Origin: Strongyloides papillosus
Taxonomy: Eukaryota; Nematoda; Chromadorea; Rhabditida; Strongyloididae
Direction: 5' to 3'
Assembly (NCBI GenBank): GCA_005656395.1
Contig: SRSI01000044.1
Coordinates: forward strand, 1,612,001-1,676,000
Length of the DNA: 64,000 nt
Part shown: piece after piece, positions 10,095-19,680 of the stretch
Layout: every line of letters starts with the position of its first letter
Numbering within the stretch: position 1 is the first letter of the stretch
Translations under genes and position numbers: made by a program
The notes under the pieces: model-generated
Seen by the model: only the letters and a program-made list of their open reading frames with translations
What the model was told of the DNA's origin: nothing
Databases searched by the model: none

Positions 10095-12339
10095 ACATTG
10101 CTGTAAATGACACAGCTTTACTTAAAGATTTCATAGCTCCCTCTCGTGCCAGCTTGTCTGCTAAGACGTTAAGCTCGATATCCCTATGACCTGGAATTCT
10201 ACAAACATACAAATCTATTGTTTTTAACAGACTTCTAGCCTCCCGTATAATCCGTTCATGGACTAACTTCGACCCATCTGTTTTCAAAAAATTGTTCCTT
10301 GTCCATACCCTCAAGTCTTCGGATAATGCTCTAGCTGCATAACTTGAATCCAACAGAATTAAAGCTTTGCGTTTCTTGAGCTCCTGAGTGCTATTACATC
10401 TCACCATCTCTTTCAAGCACTGTACCGCTCCCACAATCTCGAGAAACTGAGCTGTACTGTTGTTCCCACATCTGACACTTTTCTTTACTATGTTTTTCCC
10501 ATTTAAATTTATTACATAACCAAAACCTTTTCCTTTATCACAACTACCATCACTAGATCCTATCAATTTTATATCATGCAACTTAACAAATTCATCGACT
10601 TCCTTCTGTGATTTTAACTCAAACAAGCTTGGAATCTCAAAATCATTACTATTTCTGGGTGATACACTTCTGTTACGCGCCCTGTTTGGTTTAGCACTAG
10701 GCCTAGGATAGATATCCTCTCGCTGCATGAGTTTTATCAAATCAACTTTTTCCAGAGTGTCAAAAAAATCTACACCCACATCCAAACTATCACTGTCTCT
10801 AACTAACGTCTCTTGATACTTCTCTTTCCCAGCAACTTCTGGAGACACTATTTTCGAGACATTCGCAATCCTCCCCTCTTGATTCAAGAAGTTGATGTGA
10901 TCTATCTTTCTGACCCAAAATTTACCTTCGAATTCAATCTTATATATCGAACCTTCTATTTTTTCTACAACCAGTCCATCATACCATGTATCATCTTGCC
11001 TATTCTTTTTAAATTTGCAAGGCACATTCATAGAACAAGAGACTGTTTTATATTTCGAAAATATATTCTCTACTTTCTCGTCATACCCATAAAATAGCTC
11101 CATTGCTGACTTGTTATTGCGCGTTACCCTGGAATTCAAAGTTAGCTGTGCTCCCTGTAATGCAGTATTAAAATTCTTAGACTTAGAGAGCTCTTTCTTC
11201 AATTGTGACTTCACAAGACCAATACAACGTTCCGCATAACCATTAGATATGCTAACAGTTGGTATTGAAAACATTGCATGTACATTGTGAGCCTCCAAAA
11301 ATGATAACGTATGTTCTGAAGCAAAAGCCAAAGCATTGTCTGAGACAAGCATAAGTGGTTTTCCATAAAAGTTAAATAATTCCGTATATTTATTAATTAA
11401 TTCATTACTCGACAGAGATTTTAGTGGAAACGTCATTATGAAGCCTGAATAGGTGTCGTAAACCCCTAGGAATTTTCTTTTATCAATTTCTCCAACATCT
11501 GCGTGATAGCGTTCCCTGGCATACTCTGAAGTTGTCCAAGAATGAACAGCTAGCCTTTTATTTCTCCTATTCGCAATGCATAAACTGCATGAATCATATT
11601 TATTTTTAATCATCGAATACATTCCCGAAAACAGAAAAAATTTCCTAGCTATCTTTAACATAGCATCTGCTAATTGGTGATTTTCATGCAATTGCTCAAC
11701 TACCTTATCTGCAAGCGATTTCGGGATTACAACTTTCCCCTCCATAAAAACCAACTCTTTCTCCACAATAAACGTTTTAGCATGATCTCTAAATACCGGG
11801 TCAAGTTTCTTCTGCTTAAGCTCAGACCAACCATTGCTTTTAATATTCATAAGGATTTGGATATCCTTGTCCGATACATATGCTCGCTTTATTTCGTCTA
11901 CATCTACTTTCAAATGCTTAAATGGCTCTGCTATTTGCTGAGAGAAGACAATCAACTCATCCGGTGCCTGATTATTTTCATAATTTGCTTCTACCATTTC
12001 AGATATAATGTTCTTATCGGTGTCAATCGTTCTGAAAGTAACATCATATGGGATTATCTTTGACAGAATGCGTTGTGTTGTGTTTCGTACGACAATTGGA
12101 GCTTCATCTATGATACATTGAAGGCCTTTTTGTTTTGAACAACATGTTACTCGAAATGCTGAACATAAGGTAGAATTATTATGTAGTGCTTCTTGAAGAG
12201 AAAGAAGAAGCTTTAAATGTAACGAATAATTCTTCTCATATTTTTTCAAAACCCTTCCACCCATCGAAAATGGGCACACACCATTTTCATACTCGCATTG
12301 CACGAGGTACGCCATGGCATTATCTGACGCATCTACCAC
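10093..12339 (-). CDS. RNase H - integrase - second RNase H polyprotein
   Basis: This 748-codon frame is in phase with the RT frame upstream and separated from it only by a TGA at 12355-12357. Its listed first codon is GTG, so it is probably not an independent start. Residues 1-110 are the usual Ty3/gypsy RNase H (VDASDNA, D3). An integrase zinc-binding region follows (H218, H221, C251, C254). The catalytic core has D281, D334 and E370 (D-x52-D-x35-E), then a GPY/F-like C-terminal module (about 440-485). A linker leads to a complete extra RNase H (about 590-735) with D597, E634, D664, H718 and D728. Placement after integrase is atypical. Confidence 0.9.
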   Translation of the reverse strand: MVDASDNAMAYLVQCEYENGVCPFSMGGRVLKKYEKNYSLHLKLLLSLQEALHNNSTLCSAFRVTCCSKQKGLQCIIDEAPIVVRNTTQRILSKIIPYDVTFRTIDTDKNIISEMVEANYENNQAPDELIVFSQQIAEPFKHLKVDVDEIKRAYVSDKDIQILMNIKSNGWSELKQKKLDPVFRDHAKTFIVEKELVFMEGKVVIPKSLADKVVEQLHENHQLADAMLKIARKFFLFSGMYSMIKNKYDSCSLCIANRRNKRLAVHSWTTSEYARERYHADVGEIDKRKFLGVYDTYSGFIMTFPLKSLSSNELINKYTELFNFYGKPLMLVSDNALAFASEHTLSFLEAHNVHAMFSIPTVSISNGYAERCIGLVKSQLKKELSKSKNFNTALQGAQLTLNSRVTRNNKSAMELFYGYDEKVENIFSKYKTVSCSMNVPCKFKKNRQDDTWYDGLVVEKIEGSIYKIEFEGKFWVRKIDHINFLNQEGRIANVSKIVSPEVAGKEKYQETLVRDSDSLDVGVDFFDTLEKVDLIKLMQREDIYPRPSAKPNRARNRSVSPRNSNDFEIPSLFELKSQKEVDEFVKLHDIKLIGSSDGSCDKGKGFGYVINLNGKNIVKKSVRCGNNSTAQFLEIVGAVQCLKEMVRCNSTQELKKRKALILLDSSYAARALSEDLRVWTRNNFLKTDGSKLVHERIIREARSLLKTIDLYVCRIPGHRDIELNVLADKLAREGAMKSLSKAVSFTAM

Positions 12340-12354
12340 TATATTTATTCCTCT

Positions 12355-13119
12355 TCATTCCGGTCTAATTACTTGCAACGCTATCGATTTCGTAATACCT
12401 ATTTTGAGCTTCTCAAATTTTTCCTTAATAAGATCCTCAATTACACCTTTTTTGGTTGTAAACGAATGCAAATCGTCTACTAAAGTTGTGAACGATGGAA
12501 TAAACTGTGCATAGTATTGAAACTTTGCCAATACTGACTTCAAATCCTTCGCTGTTCTTGGAGTCTTAATCTCCAACATTGAATCCATTTTACACTTTGG
12601 TAATGATAGACCGTGTTTCACATCAATTTCTATCCCCAGGAAATTTACACAAGACACATTTACCATACACTTGTCTTTCGATAATTTAAAGTTGAATTTC
12701 CTTAACCTTTTTAATATTTCCAAATTAACCTCTTGATGAATTCTCAACGGCGCGATATTCAACAAGTCGTCCATGTATATTATGAGGTGTGTTTCCAAAC
12801 CCTCCATAATTTTACAAATTGTTTTATAATATAACGCCGGTGCACATTTAAGACCGAAAACCAACACATTTGATTGATAAACACCATAAGGCGTATTTAT
12901 GTAACAGTATTTTTTGCACTCATCTGATAAATTAAGTCTGTTAAATGCTGCATTTATATCCCAGATCGATAATGTTCGGATGTTTGACTCAAGCAAAATT
13001 TGTTTTATATTGGGTAAGGTTGGCATGTCTACTAATTTAATAAATTTGTTTACATGGACACAGGAGTAACATAAGCGAGGAGATTTTCCCTCCCTTCTTA
13101 CGATAACACATTGATTCAT
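12355..13119 (-). CDS. Reverse transcriptase (main part)
   Basis: 254 codons from the first methionine, but the frame is open from about 13158. Residues 50-58 hold the first catalytic aspartate (SIWDINAAF), and YMDDLL at 115-120 holds the catalytic pair D117/D118. The C-terminal part has the Ty3/gypsy FLGIEI and connection features. It ends at TGA, beyond which the same frame continues into RNase H. It is joined upstream to the Gag-protease frame by a -1 shift near the A-run at 13159-13163. Confidence 0.9.
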   Translation of the reverse strand: MNQCVIVRREGKSPRLCYSCVHVNKFIKLVDMPTLPNIKQILLESNIRTLSIWDINAAFNRLNLSDECKKYCYINTPYGVYQSNVLVFGLKCAPALYYKTICKIMEGLETHLIIYMDDLLNIAPLRIHQEVNLEILKRLRKFNFKLSKDKCMVNVSCVNFLGIEIDVKHGLSLPKCKMDSMLEIKTPRTAKDLKSVLAKFQYYAQFIPSFTTLVDDLHSFTTKKGVIEDLIKEKFEKLKIGITKSIALQVIRPE

Positions 13120-13151
13120 GTTTTCAACTACTTCTCCTGGTTCGACCTTTC

Positions 13152-14453
13152 TTATCCAATTTTTCTTCTCATTTCCTCCAGTACCTGCTTAACTTGATCT
13201 GCAATGTCATCTGGAACAGCTATTGGGGGGTATCTTCGGGGTTTATAATCAGCTCCGACATCGAAATGAACTGTTATTTTATTCCCTGGCTCAAATTCAG
13301 GATCTATTAATATCTTAGAATCCTCCTCCAATAAAAACTCCTTTATCGCTTCACACTTTTCACCCATCTTTATTCCCAAAAACAAGTCGTCCGATGTTTG
13401 CTCAAGTTTTACAGAATCCACCGGGTTTATTCGATGCTTCTTCATGAAGTTACAGGATAGTAAGCACATAGATGATAGTGGATCCATATATACTCTCAAT
13501 GAAACCCTCTCTAAATTATAGTCTGGTACGCTAATCACCGTATCAATATAACCTAAACAATATGAGACAGAATCATGAACTCCTTTTATTATAACTTCAT
13601 TTCCAGTATTCATTAAACTGTTTCTGGTTGATTCGCTTAGCATTTCAAAAGTTTCTTTTGTGATTGTCGATACTTGTGCACAACTGTCAAGCCCAAATTT
13701 TACATTTACCGATTCATGACCCAAGACACAGTCTGTTGCTGCGAAAGTATTTTTGGAGTCATCCAGCCTAGATACATTTTGGTGGAAAGTTATCTCTTTC
13801 TTAATTGTTTTCACCTCCTTTTTATCAGAAGAAGAGTTCGATCGACCCTCTCTCCCTGCCTGTTCTTTCTTATCAAACTCCTTCTTGCTTTGACCATGCT
13901 TGGAATTCCCGGTCTCATCTTTCTTAAAGTAAGATGTATGTTTGAATTGAACATCTTGTAAACGCGCAAATGATGATATTTTCTCATAAGATGGTAATTC
14001 TTGATCCAAACACAGTTCTCTTTTAAGACGCACTGGAATCAGATGAACGAAGAATAATCTGACTATTTCCTCTTGACAGTTCTCCGAGACGATTGAACAT
14101 GCTGCAGATTCCAAGTCATTTATCAAACGACAACAGGCGTCCTCAGCCTTGTAATCAAATTTGACATTAAAAAGTTTGTTAACCAAAACTGATGACGGCT
14201 CTGACTTAACCTCCAGCTCGGCAATTTCCTCCACATATTTCAAAGTTAAATCTGAAGAAAACATGTCTAACTCATTCTTCAGAAGTACTTTCCTGGAAAT
14301 TTGATCCATCCACAACCTAGGAATACTTTCAATCAATTTCGAGACTCTCTCATCCTCACTGAGGTGATTTGTCATCAATCGCAACCATTTAGAGTAATGT
14401 TTTCTGTTCGGACAGTTGTCTAATGATAGGTTCACAATCCTCGGGGGCGCCAT
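13152..14453 (-). CDS. Gag-protease and start of reverse transcriptase
   Basis: 433 codons. Residues 1-235 form a Gag-like region with a basic/charged tail (170-225) and no CCHC zinc knuckle. D256-S-C-A with following hydrophobics is a retropepsin-like protease site, with Cys in place of the usual Gly. Residues 385-430 are the N-terminal RT segment. The frame stops at TAA after RRKIG, while RT homology continues in the -1 frame. The ATG takes its A from the last LTR base and its TG from the PBS. Loss of one A from a homopolymer, or ribosomal slippage, would explain the break. Confidence 0.88.
   Translation of the reverse strand: MAPPRIVNLSLDNCPNRKHYSKWLRLMTNHLSEDERVSKLIESIPRLWMDQISRKVLLKNELDMFSSDLTLKYVEEIAELEVKSEPSSVLVNKLFNVKFDYKAEDACCRLINDLESAACSIVSENCQEEIVRLFFVHLIPVRLKRELCLDQELPSYEKISSFARLQDVQFKHTSYFKKDETGNSKHGQSKKEFDKKEQAGREGRSNSSSDKKEVKTIKKEITFHQNVSRLDDSKNTFAATDCVLGHESVNVKFGLDSCAQVSTITKETFEMLSESTRNSLMNTGNEVIIKGVHDSVSYCLGYIDTVISVPDYNLERVSLRVYMDPLSSMCLLSCNFMKKHRINPVDSVKLEQTSDDLFLGIKMGEKCEAIKEFLLEEDSKILIDPEFEPGNKITVHFDVGADYKPRRYPPIAVPDDIADQVKQVLEEMRRKIG
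14442..14452 (-). promoter_or_regulatory. Primer binding site for tRNA-Asn
   Basis: TGGCGCCCCCG lies with no spacer after the 5' LTR. It is complementary to CCA + discriminator G + acceptor CGGGGGC, the 3' end of the tRNA-Asn genes at 949-1792 and 16077-16150 (11 of 11 bases, counting added CCA). Initiator Met is the commoner primer in many gypsy elements. Confidence 0.85.
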
Positions 14454-14749
14454 GTTTAACTGGTCCTCGTGACCTCTAGTTATTTAATTTACAAATTTAT
14501 TTCACACCAAAAAACCTTAATTACAATCATAACAATAATAATAAAGACATTAACTTACCTCCTACTTCTCGTGGAGGTTTATCTAATCTTAGTACGTTAG
14601 TAAATAGCTTAACACCTAGGTCTAAAATTACAAATGTTAGTACACGTTAAAATAATATCCTCATGATGACATAAAATCTTATACGTTATATACTTCTATT
14701 CTTGATGACACATTTACAGCCAACGTGACAAGCACGTTTTACTCAAACA
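14453..14749 (-). repeat. 5' LTR
   Basis: 297 bp, identical to the 3' LTR except one base that I could find. It should hold the element's promoter. Its final A is also the first base of the Gag start codon. Confidence 0.95.
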
Positions 14750-14754
14750 CTTAA

Positions 14755-15236
14755 CATTATAAATTTTTTAGTACTTTGATTAAAAGACTATTAAAATTTA
14801 TAAATAAATGATTATACACAGATTAAGGTATTACTTTTATAAAATAAATAGATTACTATTTTAAGATATTAAAGTTAAAAAAAATTTTTTTAAATTAAAT
14901 GCTATCTTAATTTCTTTTAACAACTCTTTATTTTTATTATTCATAAATACATTTACAAGAAAGCTCAGTTTTGTTATAGTTGACTTGATGTACACCTAAT
15001 TGCCATATATAGTAGAAAATTTGTAAACTTTAAAAGAAGTAAAATTATTTCATATATATTTTTAAGAAATACTATATTCTTATATAATAATGGTGCAAAT
15101 TTTTGTACTTTAATATAAGTACAGTTTCATTCATAAAATGTCAGTGAAATTTCAGTACAAAAGTAGAAAACGTCTATGAAATCTATAATATTTTTATTAT
15201 ATAATTAGAAAAAGACAAATATATCTTTCTAAAATA
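14755..15236. other. AT-rich spacer, no feature seen
   Basis: No coding frame, tRNA or recognisable repeat terminus between the LTR element and the tRNA-Gln fragment. Confidence 0.5.
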
Positions 15237-15291
15237 AGGTTCCACCGAGATTTGAACTCGGGTCGCAGGATTCAAAGTCCTGAGTGCTAAC
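15237..15291 (-). pseudogene. tRNA-Gln(TTG) 3' half, cut in the D loop
   Basis: On the minus strand it starts GTTAGCACTC and continues through an anticodon loop with TTG, a T arm GTTCAAATC and the 3' acceptor TGGAACC, followed by a T-run. Everything 5' of GTT in the D loop is missing and replaced by the terminus of a D element (...GTGTCATC). The missing 5' half is not seen in this window. Confidence 0.85.
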
Positions 15292-16004
15292 GATGACACG
15301 TCACATGTACAATGCGTTTTTTACCAATTCACCGTGATACATGAAACTCCAAATTTGTGTTAATAGTACCTTGCAAAATAAGTTAAAATATGAAGCATTA
15401 GCAAATAAGATAATAAAAAAACATCAAAATCATACTATTTTTATCAATTTATTGATAAGTCTTGACCCGTGGCCTCCCTTTAACCAGCATCGCATAGTTT
15501 AGCCCTCATATAAGGAATTGGTAGAAAATTCTACGAATTATTTATTAAAAAAATTCAACTGATACAGTAAAATATTAAAAATTATTTAAAGTAAAAAATT
15601 TTTGATGCAATATTTTTTTGTTTATACAGTTTTACTTTAAGCAAGTTCATATTTTTGAAAAAAAAGACACAAAATTTATTTATTTTTTAAAAAGACAAAG
15701 GAAGAAAATTTTTACCATTTTTTGGAGAAACGTATATACTATGTGTACTTTAGTTTTTTTTTTAAGTGACAAAAAAATTTTAAGTGAATGAAATAGGTGT
15801 AGGGTTGGTACATTTCCAATGTCGTCGGTTTATAAAACCCAGTTTCTCGGTAGTCGAGAATACTGAGGTTTGCATTTTATTAATTGCATAGTAGAAATGC
15901 ATTATTTCACTATGCAATTTCTAAGATGCATTTTTTGTCAAAAAACGTGGAATGATCTAAATCGCGTTTTTTGACAAAAAGTTTTGAACACTTTACGTGC
16001 ATCC
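15292..16004. repeat. D element, copy B
   Basis: Inverted, near-identical copy of 1865-2580, with the same neighbour (tRNA-Asn 3' flank) on one side. On the outer side it meets the tRNA-Gln 3' half instead of the tRNA-Glu 5' half. No protein-coding content is supported. Confidence 0.65.
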
Positions 16005-16076
16005 GTTTTAGATAAAATTAATAAAAACATTTTAAAATAATTTCATGTAAGAATTGTGATTAAAAGCAAAAGTACG

Positions 16077-16079
16077 CGC

Positions 16080-16148
<69 letters not shown>

Positions 16149-16150
16149 GT
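16077..16150 (-). tRNA. tRNA-Asn(GTT), uninterrupted copy
   Basis: 74 nt with complete D, anticodon (GTT), variable and T arms, and a T-run downstream. Base 1 is A in this copy, opposite C72, whereas locus A has G1-C72. So the first acceptor pair is a mismatch exactly at the edge of the MULE target duplication. The other six acceptor pairs form. The autonomous MULE abuts its 5' end. Confidence 0.93.
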
Positions 16151-16164
16151 CATAGTGAGAGGCA

Positions 16165-16350
16165 TACCTACTTCTCCACTACCATAATTATACAGGTGGA
16201 GAAGTATGTCATATATATAAACATACTTCTCCACTAATATATTATGGTAGTGGAGAAGTATGTTATATATATATACATATTTCTCCACTAATATATTATG
16301 GTAGTGGAGAAGTATGTTATATATATATACATATTTCTCCACCATAGTAT
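16165..16350. repeat. Subterminal palindromic GTGGAGAAGTA repeats
   Basis: Multiple inverted copies of GTGGAGAAGTATG separated by TATATATATA spacers, forming several hairpins next to the tRNA-facing end. Similar blocks are at 2615-2755, 26872-26925 and 34915-35035. The 77-codon frame here is a by-product of the repeats. Confidence 0.8.
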
Positions 16351-16704
16351 TGTTCCATTAAAAATTAGTAAATATTATCATTATATTGCTTTAAATGATA
16401 AATTTAATCATAATTTAATAAGAGCTATTTATACAATAATTAACTATTTGAAAATAGTACTTTATTTTTAAAATTATTTAATGAAAATGATCAATTATAC
16501 ATAAACAACTAATTTTCATTTTTTTATATATATCATTATGATAAAATATTAAGTTGCTATTATTAAATAAGTTTATATTTGATACTGAAAAAACATTTAT
16601 ATATATTACTTAAAAAATCTAAAAACAACACTATTTTTACTAGAAATAAAAAATAAAAAACTTCAATTTTACCAGTTTTAACAACAATTATATATGAGAA
16701 ATAT

Positions 16705-19574
16705 TTAGCAGTCATTAAAGATTGCTCTTCTAACGGTTAAAATATCATCTTCATTTATACTCCAATTATCAAATGGAATGTTTTTTAAAAGATTATCTAC
16801 ATACAAACATACATATACTCCACAATCAAAACTATTTTTTTGACGAGGAATACCTTCTACATCATAAAAATTCCAATTATCAATATCAAGATGATTTTTA
16901 AAATGTTTTTTAAATTGTTCATGAGAAAAAAATTGTTTTTGTGAGCCTAACGGATCCATATAATATATAGATTTACCTGGAGAATAAAGTGACACAAGCA
17001 CCCAATGTACACCAGAAACAAACGCTCCAGAGGTATTTGCAACTAAAAAAACCCAGTCATACATAAGCCTTCCACTATTTACAATCATTTGAAATCCAGG
17101 TTCACATAGACTTAATGTATTTTTATTTAATGGATCAAAACAAATTGCTGAAGATATATGAGTATTCAATATATATGAACTCATCTCTGTACTTGGAAAT
17201 CTTCTTACTAATGATCTCATTATGTAATTTTCAATTTGAACGTCATTGATCCATTGTTTTCTGTATTCTAATGTTGATATGTCAATAATTTTTTTTGATA
17301 TATTCTGTGAAGACTCCTCATTTTCAATTATATATTTTTTAATTTGATTAATTGAACTAATTTTGTTAGGATAGGCATCCGAACAGCGATTTTTATCATA
17401 TTCAATGCGAGCTAAGTGTCGTTCATGTTCTTTCATTCTTTGTACACGTTGTGGAAGATATTTTGAGGCAGCTTTTCGACCCGGATAAATAATATTTTTT
17501 CTGGTATTTATTTCAAATTTTTTTTTCCCCGTTTGTCTTAGAATAGTAGAAGTATCCAGTTGAAGATTTTGTAAAGCTTTAACGAATTTTGAAAGTACTT
17601 GATTATGCCCAAGATAGATGTAGTTTGATAGTGAACTGTGCCATGATTCGATCAAATTTGTCGTTAAAATCTCTTCTGAATACTTAGAAAGCATCTTTGC
17701 GTATTCTTCAACAGCCCAATATTTTTGAAAATACTCTTCTACCAATGTCCATGATTTTAACTCGTCATCTTTAGCTAACTGTTTAATCTCTAGAAATATA
17801 TTTTGCCATTTTCCTATTATACGATCTGCAGGAAGGATGTATATTTGAACAAGACTTTGAATTTTTTGAAAGTATAAAGACATACGTTTTTTTTCAATAA
17901 TATAGACAGAAAAAAGTCCAACATCTTTAAGTTTATTGAATATATTTCTTTGATAATGAAAAACACATAATGATACAATTTCAGGATTATCGAAAAATTT
18001 TTTTAAGGAATTAATAACTGCCTGCTCTCTATCAACATACCAATGAGTTACATTCATTTGACAATTCAAAAATTCAACCTTCCTAAATATCCAATTCAAC
18101 ATTTTATTGTATGAAGATTCTTTTTTTGATTTCATTAAAGTATATACTAGGGGAATACTGATTTCTTCATCATTGCTTGTAAATGTACCTACGATAGTGT
18201 ATAATTGAACAAAATTCTTTGGTGTGTAATAAAAAGTGCCATCAGAAGTTATGTATTTACATTTTGATAAGATTCTTAAATTTTCATCAGTTGAAAAAAT
18301 TATTATATCACTTTCATCATAAAGACCCAAAAAATTTTCTTCTTCTGAATCAAGTGACGGAAAAAAACCAGTTTTTAATTGAATATTAAATTGTTCTTTT
18401 TCTGACTTATCATTAAGCCTATTGAATAAACGACGACGAAGATGATAATATCTTTTCATAAACGACAAAATTAGTGATGGTGGATATCCTATAGAGTTAG
18501 AAAATTTAATAATATCTTCTCTAAATTCTTGATATTTTGCAGCTGGTGAGAGAATTGTTCCACCACACCTTTGAGTAATTAAATTCTCCAAGTGAAATCC
18601 AAAAAAATCAGTAAAATTTATTTCATTACACCCAGGTCGATGATTTTTGTTTTCTAAAACAATAGTTCCAGACTTAATTTTACATGTAGCACATTTAACT
18701 AAATTATAATATAAAAACAATAAATATTATATGAAAACTTACTCGTTTCACTAACTTTAATTTTAGAACAGTTTGAACAGCGAAAATACCCAGTTGTAGT
18801 ATCGTCGAAACATTGTGGAAGTAATTTTTCATTTGCAACTTTTGTTAATGTAAAAGTATATCCTCTTAGATCAAGAATATCATTGGTCTTATTTGCTTTC
18901 ATAAATATAATATTTCTTCTTAATTTTGTGTTTAAACCACCAAAAATATAATCATCCTTGTCTATTAAACCAAAAATACTTAAAAAGTTTAACAAAAATG
19001 GTTTATTATCATATTCACTTAAATGTTCATTAATATTTTCATTATTGTTGTTTTCGAAAAAAATTGGTTCTAAAATTGGCATGGTATCCATACAATCATT
19101 ATCCTCCTTAGTGTTTACCAATTCAGAAGATATAGGTTCTTCCATTAATTCAGGAAATGCAGGTTCTTCTATTAATTCAGGAAATACAGGCTCTTCTATT
19201 AATCCAGGAAATATAGGTTCTATTAATTCAGAAAATATAGGCTCTTCTACTAATCCAAAAGATATGGGTTCCTCATTTTCAGATGAATATTGTTTTGTAT
19301 TATTTCTTTCAATGTGGTTAAAAGATGCCTCTGGTAAACAAGCAATTGGAGGTGTTGAAGGTTGAGAAGGTAGAGATCCAGAGATACTATTAACATTAGT
19401 TCTAATTATATCATAACAAGCTCTTAAGAATGTTATGTATGTAGGTGTTAAAGGTTCTCTTTCTTTCACAGTTCTCCAAAGACTTTTAAAATTTATGAGT
19501 TTTGGATTAGTTGATGTAATTAAGTATCCAATTTCATCTTTATTTAAACTAATTGGAATAAATTTCTTGACCAT
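16705..19574 (-). CDS. MULE transposase fused to Ulp1-like (C48) protease
   Basis: Two exons (19574-18743 and 18698-16705) join in frame across a 44-nt intron, giving 941 codons. Exon 1 has a short N-terminal domain, an acidic EEPxFPELI repeat region (about residues 95-150) and the start of a Cys-rich finger that is completed across the splice. The MULE domain follows with D430 (SDGTF), D500 (YVDREQ, before CVFHYQRN) and E628 (NLIESWHSSL). The C-terminus is a C48 cysteine protease with H842 (VHW), D859 (YMDPLG), Q897 and C903 (SFDCGVYVC). All catalytic residues are present, so the gene looks functional. MULE-Ulp fusions are known from plants and animals. Confidence 0.92.
18699..18742 (-). other. 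44-nt spliceosomal intron in the transposase gene
   Basis: GTAAGT...TTTAG on the minus strand. Removing it restores the reading frame and completes a zinc-finger-like CxxC pattern across the junction. It shows that the host has a spliceosome and tolerates very short introns. Confidence 0.85.
19133..19275. repeat. In-frame 30-bp minisatellite in the transposase
   Basis: About five units of a 30-bp repeat encode a ten-residue EEPIFPELI-type acidic motif. One unit has lost three bases, keeping frame. It lies in the linker between the N-terminal domain and the finger/DDE domain. Confidence 0.75.
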
Positions 19575-19680
19575 TTCTCTTCTTTTACATTTACTAGTTA
19601 TTACCTTAAAAATATGTTTAAAATACGTAAGGAAATTGATAGCTTACAAAAAAAAATACTGCGTGGAAAATATTATGTAA

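Larger units (their letters stand above)
9788..14749 (-). mobile_element. Young Ty3/gypsy-like LTR retrotransposon
   Basis: A complete 4962-bp element with 297-bp LTRs, a 5-bp TSD, PBS, PPT and gag-pro-RT-RNaseH-INT-RNaseH coding order on the minus strand. I see one mismatch between the LTRs (in ...AATATTCTCAT versus AATATCCTCAT), so insertion was recent. Even so, the polyprotein is broken by one frame change and one in-frame TGA. Base composition of the coding region is visibly less AT-rich than its surroundings. Confidence 0.95.

Noticed and set aside
10813..12514. Plus-strand frames in the LTR element
   Set aside because: Antisense shadows of the pol frames.
9788..14749. Endogenous retrovirus
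   Set aside because: No envelope gene or space for one. Domain order is that of an LTR retrotransposon.
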